From contig JAJEHQ010000019.1 of the NCBI GenBank assembly GCA_022823625.1, positions 52,685-116,684 on the forward strand: a stretch of 64,000 nucleotides of DNA. Reading direction: 5' to 3'. The notes below the pieces were generated by a model, which was not told where the DNA came from, searched no databases, and saw only the letters and a program-made list of their open reading frames with translations. Of the stretch, positions 20,121-29,288 are shown piece by piece. The DNA is from Gammaproteobacteria bacterium. Lineage in GTDB: Bacteria > Pseudomonadota > Gammaproteobacteria > Arenicellales > JAJDZL01. Made by a program: the position numbers and the translations under genes. Position 1 is the stretch's first letter. The number at the start of each line of letters is the position of its first letter.

Positions 20121-20511
20121 AGCAATATTGAGTTGTCAGTCATGTGTGGAAAAAGGTCTTTGCAGACCATCTGTTTTACGGCAGATTAGTATAAAGGAAA
20201 ATGGAAGCGCACATTTTTGCACTGCACAATTATTTACTTTTGATAACGATTGACCCTAAAGTTAATAAACAGATTTCGACTTAATATCAATCCAAATGAA
20301 TGATCCGACTATTTAGATTAGACAGTGGTGGAGGACAGTAGAATCACGCAAATGCGAAATGACTTCAACAGAGCTGTCGAAATTGAAAGATTTTCCACGA
20401 CACTGTAGAATCTGAAGAAACTGATACAAAATGTGTCAGAGAGTGCGCAATTTATCGAAAATGAGGAAATGCAGAAATAACAATCACTTACAAAAGTCAG
20501 GTATTGCTAAT
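20121..20511. other. Intergenic region between sixA and the left attachment site
   Basis: About 390 bases without a convincing gene. The leftward promoter of sixA must lie here. A 17-bp sequence at 20228-20244 recurs near the right end of the element. Confidence 0.5.
20228..20244 (+). repeat. 17-bp repeat, left copy (outside attL)
   Basis: AATTATTTACTTTTGAT is identical to 55861-55877. The next 40 bases are also loosely alike: both contain a GT-TAA-rich tract, then AACAGA and CTTAAT. The left copy is 284 bp from its core site and the right copy 47 bp. Confidence 0.7.
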
Positions 20512-20530
20512 AAAACCTGAGTCTTAATCA
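20512..20530 (+). repeat. attL core of the integrated element
   Basis: AAAACCTGAGTCTTAATCA is repeated exactly at 55908-55926. The repeat contains a left arm, AACCTGA, and a 7-bp spacer, GTCTTAA. The right arm here reads TCAAGTT, one mismatch from perfect dyad symmetry. No tRNA gene is at this position. Confidence 0.85.
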
Positions 20531-20844
20531 AGTTATATATTGTATTACTCTAACTATTATATTTAATTATATGATATTTATGAAATAGATTGATTATTTA
20601 AATTTTTCTTGATTTTTCGTCATTTTACTGCCAAAATTCTCTCACTCTACTCGAACCTACAGTCGAAATTTAAGATACTTTTAGGCGTCGATGGACCGAC
20701 GACAGCTTCAAAAAATTAAATTGAAAGTCGATTCAGATTTTCAATTCCAAATTCAGAAGTTTGGCTTTCGCCTTATTGACTCAGAACAAATGTTCTGTCT
20801 CAAATTTGTCTATCGAAACCCGATTTACAAATTGATTAATCTCA
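20531..20844. other. AT-rich left end of the element
   Basis: These 314 bases separate attL from the first recombinase gene. They are strongly AT-rich up to about 20620, then hold short inverted repeats, including TTGAAA...TTTCAA around 20723 and the dyad at 20782-20797. They are a likely site for recombinase arm and regulator binding. Confidence 0.5.
20782..20797. promoter_or_regulatory. Operator-like dyad upstream of the short recombinase gene
   Basis: CAGAACA and TGTTCTG form perfect 7-bp arms around AA. The inner part is GAAC-N4-GTTC, the form bound by LexA in Gram-positive bacteria. In a gammaproteobacterium it is more likely the site of another dimeric helix-turn-helix repressor. It lies about 50 bp before the recombinase start. 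Confidence 0.4.
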
Positions 20845-21465
20845 TTGACAAAGTCAACTAAGTCAACCCCAACAATAAGCCTTGTTAGCCAGCGTGGTCG
20901 AAAATACCTGACCACGGAAGAACGACGCAGATTCCTTATAACTGCCCGCCTAGCACGACGGCCAGAAGTCCAAACCTTCGCTCTGACCCTGCTACTCAGT
21001 GGCTGCAGAATCTCTGAAGCTCTTGCACTACGCGCTGTCCACGTTGATCTGGAGCAAGCACTATTGCACATCTGTAATATGAAACGCGAAACTGTCAGTT
21101 GGCGCGAAGTTCCCGTGCCGCGTGAACTCATTCGCAGTCTTGAACTCGTCCACCGTCTAAGATCGCTGCAGGCTCGTGCCACAACTCGCCGCCAGCATTT
21201 GTGGCCCATATCACGTTCAACCGCCTCGCGCCAAATTAACGAAATTATGCGCACGGCTGAAATCCATGGCCCTCAGGCCTGTCCCCAAGGGATTCGCCAC
21301 AGTTTCGGAGTCGCCGCTGTCAACGCTGGAGTGCCCTTAACAACCCTCGCTGCTGTACTCGGACACTCCAGCATTTCCACCACTGCCCTATATGCCACCG
21401 CTGTTGAAAGCGAGGTGCGCGAACAGCTCAGGCGAATGTGGCAGTGCCTCCAAAACGATGACTAA
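20845..21465 (+). CDS. Short tyrosine recombinase (catalytic domain only)
   Basis: This 206-residue protein contains essentially only a tyrosine-recombinase catalytic domain. The first Arg is in LSGCRISEAL, the box II Arg-His is in CPQGIRHSFG (Gln replaces the usual His two before Ile-Arg), and LGHSSISTTALYATA holds the last His and the nucleophilic Tyr. The N-terminal core-binding (SAM-like) domain of Xer-type integrases is missing. Short CP(K/Q)G(L/I)RH recombinases like this are common on conjugative elements. The start shown is TTG at 20845 and is uncertain. It converges on the second recombinase, with stops overlapping by four bases. Confidence 0.85.
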   Translation: MTKSTKSTPTISLVSQRGRKYLTTEERRRFLITARLARRPEVQTFALTLLLSGCRISEALALRAVHVDLEQALLHICNMKRETVSWREVPVPRELIRSLELVHRLRSLQARATTRRQHLWPISRSTASRQINEIMRTAEIHGPQACPQGIRHSFGVAAVNAGVPLTTLAAVLGHSSISTTALYATAVESEVREQLRRMWQCLQNDD

Positions 21466-22382
21466 TTGTCAATACTTTCCAAATGTTCGGCCATTAACCG
21501 TAAATTCTCAAGCTCGGGGTGCACATAACGCATAGTCATCTTCATGTCAGTGTGTCCCAATAGACTTTGCAACTCCTTGTAGAGCCCTAGCTGTGCTAGT
21601 TCAGTTGCCATTGTGTGTCGAAGTCTATGTGCTGATATGCTGACTCCAGTCGCGAAGCGCAGCCGCGAGAAAAAATTGGAAATTGAACGAGCATTCATTT
21701 TTCCGTTAAGGCACGATCGGTACTGTTCGGTAAATAGTGAAATGTCAAAAACATAACGCGAACCGATTTCCGCATCTTTCCCGAGTTCCTTTAGAGTCCG
21801 TTCCCGGAGCTGAAAAAGCGAGGGTTGCAGCAATGCCACAATTGGAATCTCCCAGCCGTGACGGTTTTTGCTTGATGTCGCACGCAGTCGAATCTTCGCG
21901 TTCTTCAGATCAACGTCACTCCACATCAGATCAATCAATTGTCGACGCCTCATTCCTGTGTAATACAGCGTTCGCAATAGAATTGCCCAGAACCAGCGCG
22001 GTCGTATAGCCGAACGACGGCTCGAAATATAAGACATGGCTTTCTTAAGGTCCGAGCGACTTATCGTTTTTGGACGCTCAACATGCTCGCGCAATTGCAA
22101 TGCAGACAAGTTACCGCTCAATGCTGGAACCGGTTCGTGATCCGCAGCAAATCGCAATAATACTCTGAGGTGTCTGAAATAGTTATTCCACGTTGAACTA
22201 CTTACATTACGAGAAAGCGTTTCCTCGCGCCAGTTGAGTAGTGCTTCGCGGGTAATTTCACGTACATCCTGTACGCCTGCATCGCGGACAAACAACTCCG
22301 CAACATAGCCGTAATGAATAGCTGCCGAATCGGACAGCGCACGTTCTCGAATATATGAGTTTGTTATTTCCAAGATATTCAT
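21462..22382 (-). CDS. Tyrosine recombinase / integrase (XerC/D-like)
   Basis: This 306-residue protein has a SAM-like core-binding domain (about 1-95) and a catalytic domain (about 110-300). The catalytic residues are Arg in YTGMRRRQLIDL, Lys in ATSSKNRHG, His-Arg in SAHRLRHTMATELA, and His plus Tyr in LGHTDMKMTMRYVHPE. It has all parts needed for strand exchange and is the better candidate for integrating the element. A good Shine-Dalgarno sequence (TAGGAGTG) lies just upstream of the ATG on the minus strand. Its directional partner, an excisionase, was not found. Confidence 0.9.
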   Translation of the reverse strand: MNILEITNSYIRERALSDSAAIHYGYVAELFVRDAGVQDVREITREALLNWREETLSRNVSSSTWNNYFRHLRVLLRFAADHEPVPALSGNLSALQLREHVERPKTISRSDLKKAMSYISSRRSAIRPRWFWAILLRTLYYTGMRRRQLIDLMWSDVDLKNAKIRLRATSSKNRHGWEIPIVALLQPSLFQLRERTLKELGKDAEIGSRYVFDISLFTEQYRSCLNGKMNARSISNFFSRLRFATGVSISAHRLRHTMATELAQLGLYKELQSLLGHTDMKMTMRYVHPELENLRLMAEHLESIDN

Positions 22383-22644
22383 ACTAAATCACTCCTACGA
22401 TAATTTTGTTGTATGAAAAAAGTGCACGTCAATCGCTGGCCTCAAAACGTTAAACCAACAACATTTTGTGCGCCAAACTTCTTTGACGTACTATCAGAAT
22501 CTTTGAATTTATCCAATTCCGATCAATAAATCAAAGTTTTTTTTTCATTGAGTTCACTAAAGAGGTGAAATTTGTGAGTGATATTTACAGGAATCTACTA
22601 AATCAGAGTGGGGTATTTGGATTCGAATTGCCGTGAAAGTGCCC

Positions 22645-24198
22645 TCACCCGCGCCGCCCGCGCAGTGGCAATCGGAGTGCTGATGCCGAACCACTGGTAG
22701 TCTGGTTCAAACTTGCGTTAAGATAACCCCATCCACCCGCGAGAGCCATAGACGTGCGGGAACTGATGGCTCCCATGAGCAAAAACCATGCAACGGGTAG
22801 TGTCAGATAGGCGGTTAAGGTGATTAACCCGAGTACAACATCGGCAACTGTACCGGAACCTCCGAACTCAAATACCATCCAGTCGGGGTACATTGTGCGC
22901 AGCAGTTTTTCGTCGAGAAACTCAGCTATAGCCCACAAGGCTGATAAAAATCGCAACGAAAACAATAAGACTACTGCCCGCACAATTATCCCAGGCTGTA
23001 GCACAGCATAAGGAACAACCAACGGCAATGCCATGTACAGCAGCATCAGCATTAGAGCCTGTAGCATTGGCAAACCGACTACTATCAATTCCATCATGAT
23101 ATGCATCAGCGCAGACAGCATCAGTGCACCAAAGCTCGCGATTAACTGCTGTACCCAATCAAATGATGGTGCACCGGGACTGAAAATGAAAATTCCTGGT
23201 TCGCGATCAGCTCTAACCACCATATTTCGTGGAACCTGGTTCAACATTCGGCGCAGAACACGATCGACCATATGACGCACAAGATACGGATGATTTGCTC
23301 GCACGTCGGGATCTTGCATCTTTTTTTCCATCCGATCAATAAACGACTGCAACCAAGGCCCCTGTTCAATCAGATTTTCCACAAGCCGTACCCTCAGTCC
23401 CAACCGTTCATCATTCCACCAAGCATCACATTGAGGCTGATGAAATATTGAATCTTGTCCCGGTCGCGCTGGCCAGCCTATCACCGGTAAGGTAGCGCTG
23501 TAACCGGTTCCACAGCGCTGAACATCCGAACATGCTCGATAGTAGCCTTCGGTCTTAAGAAAGATCTCCGAACCCAACCAGTCGACTGCTTCAAAGTTGT
23601 TGTTAGCTTTTGGTGGATTGGGCGCGCGCTGATATTTGGCTAGTGATGGTTCAAAACAGTCGATACGAAACCGTCTAATTTCGGCAATCAACTTTTCATC
23701 ATCAATCGAAAGCTGTGCGATTCTAAGTAGACTTGCCCGGAGTATCGCCGGATCATCAAGATTGTCAATCGCAATGACTACCTGATCTGTAAATAGTGCT
23801 GAAGCGTGATAAACAAGCCACCAAAGGACGGGTATGCGTATCCCTAACACAGCATCTGAACTTATGCCATACGGCAGATTTGGTGCCTGCGCATGGGTTG
23901 GTGTATCGTTGTAGGGCTCTTCAAATCGTAAATCGGTCCGACTAACTGGTACAGCCGGCAAGAATGCGAGCACAATAACGACACAGGCAATCAGTGCGTC
24001 CAGTTCCATGCGTCGTAGTGAAACCGCGGCAGCCTCTCGCATTGATTGGCTGCGCATGGGTTCGGACCAGTTTCGCCAAATGAGTATTCCCAGAGGGAGT
24101 AATACTAATCCGCTTTTTACCAGTATTTCAGCGATACTATTTGCCACATGCCAGCCAATGAGCGTGGTGGCCAATTCAAAGTAGGAGTGAACCTTCAT
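22645..24198 (-). CDS. TraG N-terminal-type inner-membrane transfer protein (VirB6-like role)
   Basis: This 517-residue protein matches the ICE-type TraG_N family. It opens with SYFELATTLIGWHVANSIAEIL, then a first membrane pair, a periplasmic stretch with QCDAWWNDERLGLRVRLVENL and a Cys pair, then four to five more membrane segments from about residue 350. The Trp-rich CDAWWND block and the layout are family hallmarks. In type IV secretion it is thought to form part of the inner-membrane channel and act in mating-pair stabilisation. It is last in the transfer cluster, 15 bp after the TIGR03755 gene, and upstream of the recombinase gene on the same strand. Confidence 0.82.
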   Translation of the reverse strand: MKVHSYFELATTLIGWHVANSIAEILVKSGLVLLPLGILIWRNWSEPMRSQSMREAAAVSLRRMELDALIACVVIVLAFLPAVPVSRTDLRFEEPYNDTPTHAQAPNLPYGISSDAVLGIRIPVLWWLVYHASALFTDQVVIAIDNLDDPAILRASLLRIAQLSIDDEKLIAEIRRFRIDCFEPSLAKYQRAPNPPKANNNFEAVDWLGSEIFLKTEGYYRACSDVQRCGTGYSATLPVIGWPARPGQDSIFHQPQCDAWWNDERLGLRVRLVENLIEQGPWLQSFIDRMEKKMQDPDVRANHPYLVRHMVDRVLRRMLNQVPRNMVVRADREPGIFIFSPGAPSFDWVQQLIASFGALMLSALMHIMMELIVVGLPMLQALMLMLLYMALPLVVPYAVLQPGIIVRAVVLLFSLRFLSALWAIAEFLDEKLLRTMYPDWMVFEFGGSGTVADVVLGLITLTAYLTLPVAWFLLMGAISSRTSMALAGGWGYLNASLNQTTSGSASALRLPLRGRRG

Positions 24199-24213
24199 AT
24201 CATTGGTAATTTG

Positions 24214-25545
24214 CTATTCGAGCCGCCACTTTGGTTTCGCACTTTGGGGATGTGCCGGGGTTAACAGTGCTTCATGTGCGGATAGTAATTCAAGAATGGT
24301 GGCTGACACGACATGACGACGGGCTTGCAATTCCCAACTAGCGCGATCAATCTCCCGTTCCAGCACTTTCACTTGGTTCGCCACAGTTTCAGCCACCCCA
24401 CCGCCTCGCTGAATATGTGGCTCCATCAGCCCACTCAGTAGTAACCGTCGCGCCAGAAACGCCTGCTCGACAATTTCGGCCAAGGCAGCCTCATTGGCAA
24501 GCCGTCGAATTAGAAAGTCCCGGTCGGGTAAATCGCGCAGTGCATCGATTACCGGTTCTGCCAGTATCACACCGGCACCTTTAAATTTGAAGTCCGAAAC
24601 TTCGCTCCGACTTCCTGTGTCATACACTCTCGTTGTGAGTTGTTCTGAAAGCCTGCTTGTTAGTTGATCGATCTGTGGGAGAAGCCCCTCGCCGGGCACT
24701 GTCTCAATTGCCTCTCCAGCCTGTATTCGGTAATCGCCTAGAACTTTAACCACCCAACTTCCAGCCGCATCAGGAGTATCCCAGGTACTTCGAAGCGGTG
24801 ATTGCCATTCGCTACGCTCACTTAATGGTGTGGCGCTGGTGCAATCACCTGGCTGGTTAAGAAGCAAACACCAGCCGGCACTGGTGGTGTCACGTAAAAG
24901 CCAGATGGCAGGTGCACCCTGGCAGCCCGCCTTCTGGTTACCCAGCCAAGTAACGCATCCATCAGTTGCATCTGCCTTGGATTTGGCTGCTGTAGCACTC
25001 GCACCGCGACTTGCTTCAATTTCCCAGATTTCCGTACGAGCCGCATCAAGCAGGTCCTGACGAGGCGAGTCAGACCGTGCGGCTGCATTAAGGTCTTGCC
25101 GACATTCGTCAACCGATGTTTTCCATCGATCTTCTGCACGCACCAGATAATGCTGGAGAAGTTGGCAGGCTCCAGGTTTTGCTCGGCACAATATTGAACC
25201 CGGTAGTGCACTTGAGACCTCCCGCGGTACTGAACTCAAGGCGATCAGAGAATTTTCCAAAGATCCTGACAAAAGATCGAGAATGTCAGTGGTCCGATTG
25301 AACCCACTGCATGCAGAACCTAGTGGCGCCCGCGGTCCGCTTAGCGCTTGAGCAGATCTTCGTTCAGATGCTGCGATGTCTGTTGCTCGTTCACCACCGA
25401 GCAGATAGTAAAGAGCATAGTTGTGTACTATTTCGTCCGCCGCACGCGCACAATCATTTAGTACCAGCCCAGTGACAGCTAGCAATATGGCTGCAGGTCC
25501 TCGAAATCCCAGTCCCCCAAGAATGTACTTTAGTAGTCGATGCAT
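24214..25545 (-). CDS. ICE transfer protein, TIGR03755/PFL_4711-like
   Basis: This exported protein of 443 residues from the ATG at 25545 has a signal peptide ending near ARA-ADE. A longer frame begins at a TTG at 25575. After the signal come YALYYLLGGERATDI and a Cys-containing GSACSGFNRTTDIL, matching in position the Y-GGG and Cys segments of the PFL_4711 family of integrating conjugative elements. Pairs of Cys suggest disulfides. A C-terminal helical part follows. Its exact role is not known; by position it is a periplasmic part of the mating apparatus. In related elements it directly adjoins TIGR03756, but here four unrelated genes separate them. Confidence 0.72.
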   Translation of the reverse strand: MHRLLKYILGGLGFRGPAAILLAVTGLVLNDCARAADEIVHNYALYYLLGGERATDIAASERRSAQALSGPRAPLGSACSGFNRTTDILDLLSGSLENSLIALSSVPREVSSALPGSILCRAKPGACQLLQHYLVRAEDRWKTSVDECRQDLNAAARSDSPRQDLLDAARTEIWEIEASRGASATAAKSKADATDGCVTWLGNQKAGCQGAPAIWLLRDTTSAGWCLLLNQPGDCTSATPLSERSEWQSPLRSTWDTPDAAGSWVVKVLGDYRIQAGEAIETVPGEGLLPQIDQLTSRLSEQLTTRVYDTGSRSEVSDFKFKGAGVILAEPVIDALRDLPDRDFLIRRLANEAALAEIVEQAFLARRLLLSGLMEPHIQRGGGVAETVANQVKVLEREIDRASWELQARRHVVSATILELLSAHEALLTPAHPQSAKPKWRLE

Positions 25546-25652
25546 TTTGATTCTCACAGAACCCTTTTGTACCAAGCCTACTGCCGGTAGTCAAAATTAA
25601 TAAGTAAAAAGTAGTATTTGAAGTGATGCCATTTCTTTGCCGGGATTGCGTC

Positions 25653-25681
25653 TTTAGCGTATTCGACTTCACACCTATAAT
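25653..25681 (+). promoter_or_regulatory. Candidate promoter of dapE-argD
   Basis: TTTAGC (25653-25658) and a perfect TATAAT (25676-25681) are 17 bp apart, and the dapE ATG follows 43 bp later. The -35 is weak. This would make the two cargo genes independent of transfer-gene transcription. Confidence 0.45.
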
Positions 25682-25724
25682 TAACGCCTTGCTTTAACTT
25701 AAATTAACAACCGATCGTACCAAC

Positions 25725-26876
25725 ATGTCAGCAATATCAGCTACTACAGAATTTGCGAGTGAACTTATCCAACATGCCTCTGTAACCCCTGACGACGGCG
25801 GCTGCCACGCACTGATCGCTGAGCGTCTAGCGCCGCTCGGATTTATTACTGAAACTTTCGATTGTGGTGATGTTTCAAATCTTTATGCGCGACGAGGTAC
25901 CGCCGAACCACACCTGACCTTTATCGGTCACACGGATGTTGTGCCAGTGGGTAACATGGACGCGTGGCGTTTCCCTCCTTTCTCGGCAACACAGGCTGAT
26001 GGGTATTTGCATGGCCGCGGTGCGGCTGATATGAAAGGTTCCGTCGCAGCAATGGTAACCGCCTGCGAGCGAATTTTTGGAAAGGGCGGCAACAATTGTG
26101 CGGGAAGCCTGTCGTTATTGTTGACAAGCGATGAAGAAGGTGAAGCAATCGATGGCACACGCTATGCCCTTGAGCAACTCAATGCGCGAGGTGAAAATTT
26201 GCAATATTGTCTGGTAGGTGAGCCAACTTCGGAGCAAAAGCTCGGCGATACGATCAAAATAGGTCGTCGGGGCTCTTTAACTGGTTTGATCACTGTGCAT
26301 GGAATACAGGGACATGTCGCTTATCCGCATCTTGCCGACAATCCGGTACATCGTTCAGGTGCACTCATCACGGCACTTGCCAACTGCAACTGGAACGATG
26401 CTGACGGAGTTTTTCCAGACACGACGCTGCAAATCTCCAACCTGCATGCCGGTGTAGGCGCTGAAAATGTCATTCCAGGTGAACTAGAACTAAATTTCAA
26501 CATCCGGTTTTCTCCTGTTCAAAACGCAACTGGACTTAAAGCTCAAATCGAGAAACTCTGCGCGGATCTGGAGCTTGACTACGAAATTGATTGGAGTCCT
26601 GTTACTGACCCCTATCGAAGCGTTGGTAGTCACTTGGCAACGATTGTCTCGTCAGCTGTTTTTGCGGAACTTGGAGTGGAGCCCGCGCGGTCGACCGCTG
26701 GTGGAACTTCAGATGGTCGCTTTGCAGCAGCCAGTGGAGCAGAAGTTGTCGAATTTGGGCCGCTTAATGCAACCATTCATCAAGTGGATGAATGCGTTAG
26801 TATTTCTGACCTTGGCAAACTGTCTCAGGTTTACCAGCGAGTCATCGAACAAATGATCAGTGCTAACCAAAAATGA
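25725..26876 (+). CDS. dapE: Succinyl-diaminopimelate desuccinylase
   Basis: A 383-residue M20-family metallopeptidase of normal DapE length. Zinc ligands are recognisable: His-Asp in FIGHTDVVPVG, Asp in GRGAADMKG, Glu-Glu in TSDEEGEAIDGT, Glu in LVGEPTSE, and a C-terminal His in FGPLNATIHQVDE. The GRRGSLTG stretch starts the dimerisation domain. It hydrolyses N-succinyl-LL-diaminopimelate in lysine and cell-wall precursor synthesis. It overlaps the aminotransferase gene by four bases, so the two are translationally coupled. It sits inside the transfer cluster on the opposite strand to its neighbours. Confidence 0.93.
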   Translation: MSAISATTEFASELIQHASVTPDDGGCHALIAERLAPLGFITETFDCGDVSNLYARRGTAEPHLTFIGHTDVVPVGNMDAWRFPPFSATQADGYLHGRGAADMKGSVAAMVTACERIFGKGGNNCAGSLSLLLTSDEEGEAIDGTRYALEQLNARGENLQYCLVGEPTSEQKLGDTIKIGRRGSLTGLITVHGIQGHVAYPHLADNPVHRSGALITALANCNWNDADGVFPDTTLQISNLHAGVGAENVIPGELELNFNIRFSPVQNATGLKAQIEKLCADLELDYEIDWSPVTDPYRSVGSHLATIVSSAVFAELGVEPARSTAGGTSDGRFAAASGAEVVEFGPLNATIHQVDECVSISDLGKLSQVYQRVIEQMISANQK

Positions 26877-28102
26877 ATGATCAATCCGACCAGGAACACC
26901 TCATAGCACTTGGGCGCAAGTCCTATGCCCCAAATTACCGACCGCGCGATGTGGTTTTCGAATCAGGTAGAGGCTGTGAGTTAACTGACGTTTCGGGGAA
27001 AAAGTACCTCGATTTTGGCTCGGGTATTGGTGTTAATTGTCTGGGTCATCAGCATCCCGCTGCTGTCGACGCGTTGCAGCGTCAGTCTGCACGTTTATGG
27101 CATTCAAGCAATGTCTACTTCAATCATCCGGCAGTTCGTTTGGCGGCTCGTTTCATTGAGCTAACTTTTGCTAAACGGGTATTTTTCTGTAATTCAGGTG
27201 CTGAAGCTAATGAGGCGGCGATCAAGGTCGCACGCCGCTACAGTTATGATCGCGGAAATCCCAACAAGAACATAATCATAACTTTGAAAGGTTCATTTCA
27301 CGGACGCACACTGGCTACCGTAACTGCGACTGCTCAGCCCAAGTATCAGGAAGGCTTTGGACCATTACCTGCGGGATTCCAATACTGCAACTTTAATGAC
27401 ATTGATCACTTGAGGTCGATATTTACCGAAAATGTCTGCGCTCTAATGCTGGAGCCGATTCAGGGCGAAGGCGGAATTCGCCCTATCTCTAATGAGTTTC
27501 TGCAATCTGCGGCAGAACTTTGTCAGGCTAATGATGCACTTCTCATTGCGGATGAAATTCAATCAGGTATGGGACGTACCGGTAAACTATTTGCTCACCA
27601 ATGGGTATCGAACATTCGGCCCGATATCGTAACAGTGGCCAAGGCACTCGGTGCAGGTCTACCGATCGGCGCGGTGCTGCTCGGTGACAAATCCGATCAG
27701 ACATTACAGGTCGGTAGCCATGGTTCCACCTTCGGAGGCAATCCAATCGCTTGTGCGGTGGCGAATGTTGTGCTAGATACACTGCACACCGGTAATATGT
27801 TGGATGAAATTGTAAGAAAGGGGGATCTAATCTGTCATGGACTCAAGGTCATCAATGACAAAACAGAAGCATTCTGCGATATCCGCAATCGCGGAATGAT
27901 GATCGGAGCTGAACTGTCTGAAAAATATGCCGGTAGAGCAGGCCGCATTCTGAAAGAGTCTCTCGAAAATGGTTTACTGGTATTGCAGGCTGGTGATAGT
28001 GTTGTTCGCCTGCTGCCAGCATACACAATCAACGATGCAGAAATTCAGACCGGATTAGTTCGCCTCCAGCAGGCAATCGAGAGTAGTCTTTCTGATGAGT
28101 AA
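26873..28102 (+). CDS. argD: Class III aminotransferase, acetylornithine / succinyl-DAP type
   Basis: A 409-residue PLP enzyme. It has FGSGIGVNCLGHQHPA, CNSGAEANEAAIKVARRY, GSFHGRT, the PLP-contacting ADEIQSGMGRTG and the Schiff-base Lys in VTVAKALGAGLPIGA. It is related to ArgD, AstC and DapC, which interconvert acetylornithine or succinyl-amino-ketopimelate with glutamate. Because it is coupled to dapE, a DapC function (the step just before DapE) is a reasonable inference, although ArgD enzymes often do both. The motifs do not separate these possibilities. Confidence 0.88.
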   Translation: MNDQSDQEHLIALGRKSYAPNYRPRDVVFESGRGCELTDVSGKKYLDFGSGIGVNCLGHQHPAAVDALQRQSARLWHSSNVYFNHPAVRLAARFIELTFAKRVFFCNSGAEANEAAIKVARRYSYDRGNPNKNIIITLKGSFHGRTLATVTATAQPKYQEGFGPLPAGFQYCNFNDIDHLRSIFTENVCALMLEPIQGEGGIRPISNEFLQSAAELCQANDALLIADEIQSGMGRTGKLFAHQWVSNIRPDIVTVAKALGAGLPIGAVLLGDKSDQTLQVGSHGSTFGGNPIACAVANVVLDTLHTGNMLDEIVRKGDLICHGLKVINDKTEAFCDIRNRGMMIGAELSEKYAGRAGRILKESLENGLLVLQAGDSVVRLLPAYTINDAEIQTGLVRLQQAIESSLSDE

Positions 28103-28123
28103 ACTTCAAATTCAATCGACAGA

Positions 28124-29218
28124 CTAGACGAGGTGGTCAAGTGCCCGACAGTCTTCGCTCTGCCAACCGACTGCAATCGACTGACCGTATTCCAAATTAA
28201 CATGTCCATGCGCGTTTGGGATTTTGATAACAAAGTCATCGTGTCCACACAGACTGACCCGCGTTCGAACGTGGTCGCCAAGATAGATCACTTCTTCTAC
28301 ATGAGCATTAACGGTATTGGCACAGGTTCCGGATTCGGGATCTACAGTGACTCGCTCAGGGCGAAGGGACAGCGTTGTTGCTGACCCAACACCATCAATA
28401 TTCACTGCTTTTGCTTTAACAACCTCACCGTTCGAGGTTTCAACATCGCATGACCCGTTCATTACGCCGACGACTTTACCGTGCAGGACATTGTTTTCAC
28501 CGATAAACTGAGCGACAAACGAATTTTCCGGTTCTTCGTATAACACGCCTGGTGCTGCAAGCTGCTGAATGATGCCATCATTGAACACTGCAATTCGATT
28601 GGACATGGTGAGCGCTTCACCCTGATCGTGCGTTACATAAATGACCGTTACGTTCAGGTTTTCGTGAATGTGCTTGATTTCGTATTGCATCTGCTCTCTG
28701 AGTTGCTTGTCCAACGCGCCAAGCGGTTCGTCCATAAGGACTAACTTGGGTTCAAAGACCAAGGCCCTGGCAACAGCAACCCGTTGCTGTTGTCCGCCTG
28801 ATAACTGACCAGGCAGTCGACCGCCAAATTCATGAAGTTGCACCATGGCAAGCGCTTTGTCCACTCGTTCATCGACTTCTGCTGCGGGGAGTTTTCGAAC
28901 CTTCAATGGAAATGCGAGATTTTCAGCGACTGTCATGTGCGGAAATAGCGCATAGTTCTGAAAAACCATGCCAATTTCACGTTTGTGAGGTGACACATTG
29001 TTGATGGGTACACCATCCAGAAAAATTTCACCGTGGGTTGCGGTCTCAAATCCTGCGAGCATCATGAGGCAGGTAGTTTTACCCGAGCCAGAAGGACCGA
29101 GGAGGGTGACAAATTCTCCCTGTTCGACTGAAAGATTCAAGTTCTTGACGACTAGCGTTTCGCCATCGTAGCTTTTTTGGACGTCTGAAAATTGAACATA
29201 TGAATTAATGGTGTCCAT
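28124..29218 (-). CDS. ABC transporter ATP-binding protein (PotA/FbpC type, orphan)
   Basis: This 364-residue importer ATPase has Walker A LGPSGSGKTT, Q-loop MVFQNYALFPHM, signature LSGGQQQRVAVARAL, Walker B LVLMDEPLGALD and switch His in IYVTHDQGEA. A C-terminal TOBE domain (about 270-360) is the type found in polyamine, iron and phosphonate importers. Overall it looks most like spermidine/putrescine PotA, but the substrate is set by partners that are absent: no permease or binding protein lies next to it. It converges on argD with a 21-bp gap and is followed upstream by terC on the same strand. Confidence 0.87.
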   Translation of the reverse strand: MDTINSYVQFSDVQKSYDGETLVVKNLNLSVEQGEFVTLLGPSGSGKTTCLMMLAGFETATHGEIFLDGVPINNVSPHKREIGMVFQNYALFPHMTVAENLAFPLKVRKLPAAEVDERVDKALAMVQLHEFGGRLPGQLSGGQQQRVAVARALVFEPKLVLMDEPLGALDKQLREQMQYEIKHIHENLNVTVIYVTHDQGEALTMSNRIAVFNDGIIQQLAAPGVLYEEPENSFVAQFIGENNVLHGKVVGVMNGSCDVETSNGEVVKAKAVNIDGVGSATTLSLRPERVTVDPESGTCANTVNAHVEEVIYLGDHVRTRVSLCGHDDFVIKIPNAHGHVNLEYGQSIAVGWQSEDCRALDHLV

Positions 29219-29288
29219 TGAAGGTACAGCCTCGTTTGCAACTGTTTTTTGAATTTATTGCTGCAAGTATAGATGAATTTACTCGCAG

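Noticed and set aside
22422..22434. GTGCACGTCAATC shared with 54881-54893 next to hairpin 1
   Set aside because: A 13-bp match is expected by chance within 35 kb; kept only as a note because one copy overlaps a possible -35 of the long recombinase gene.
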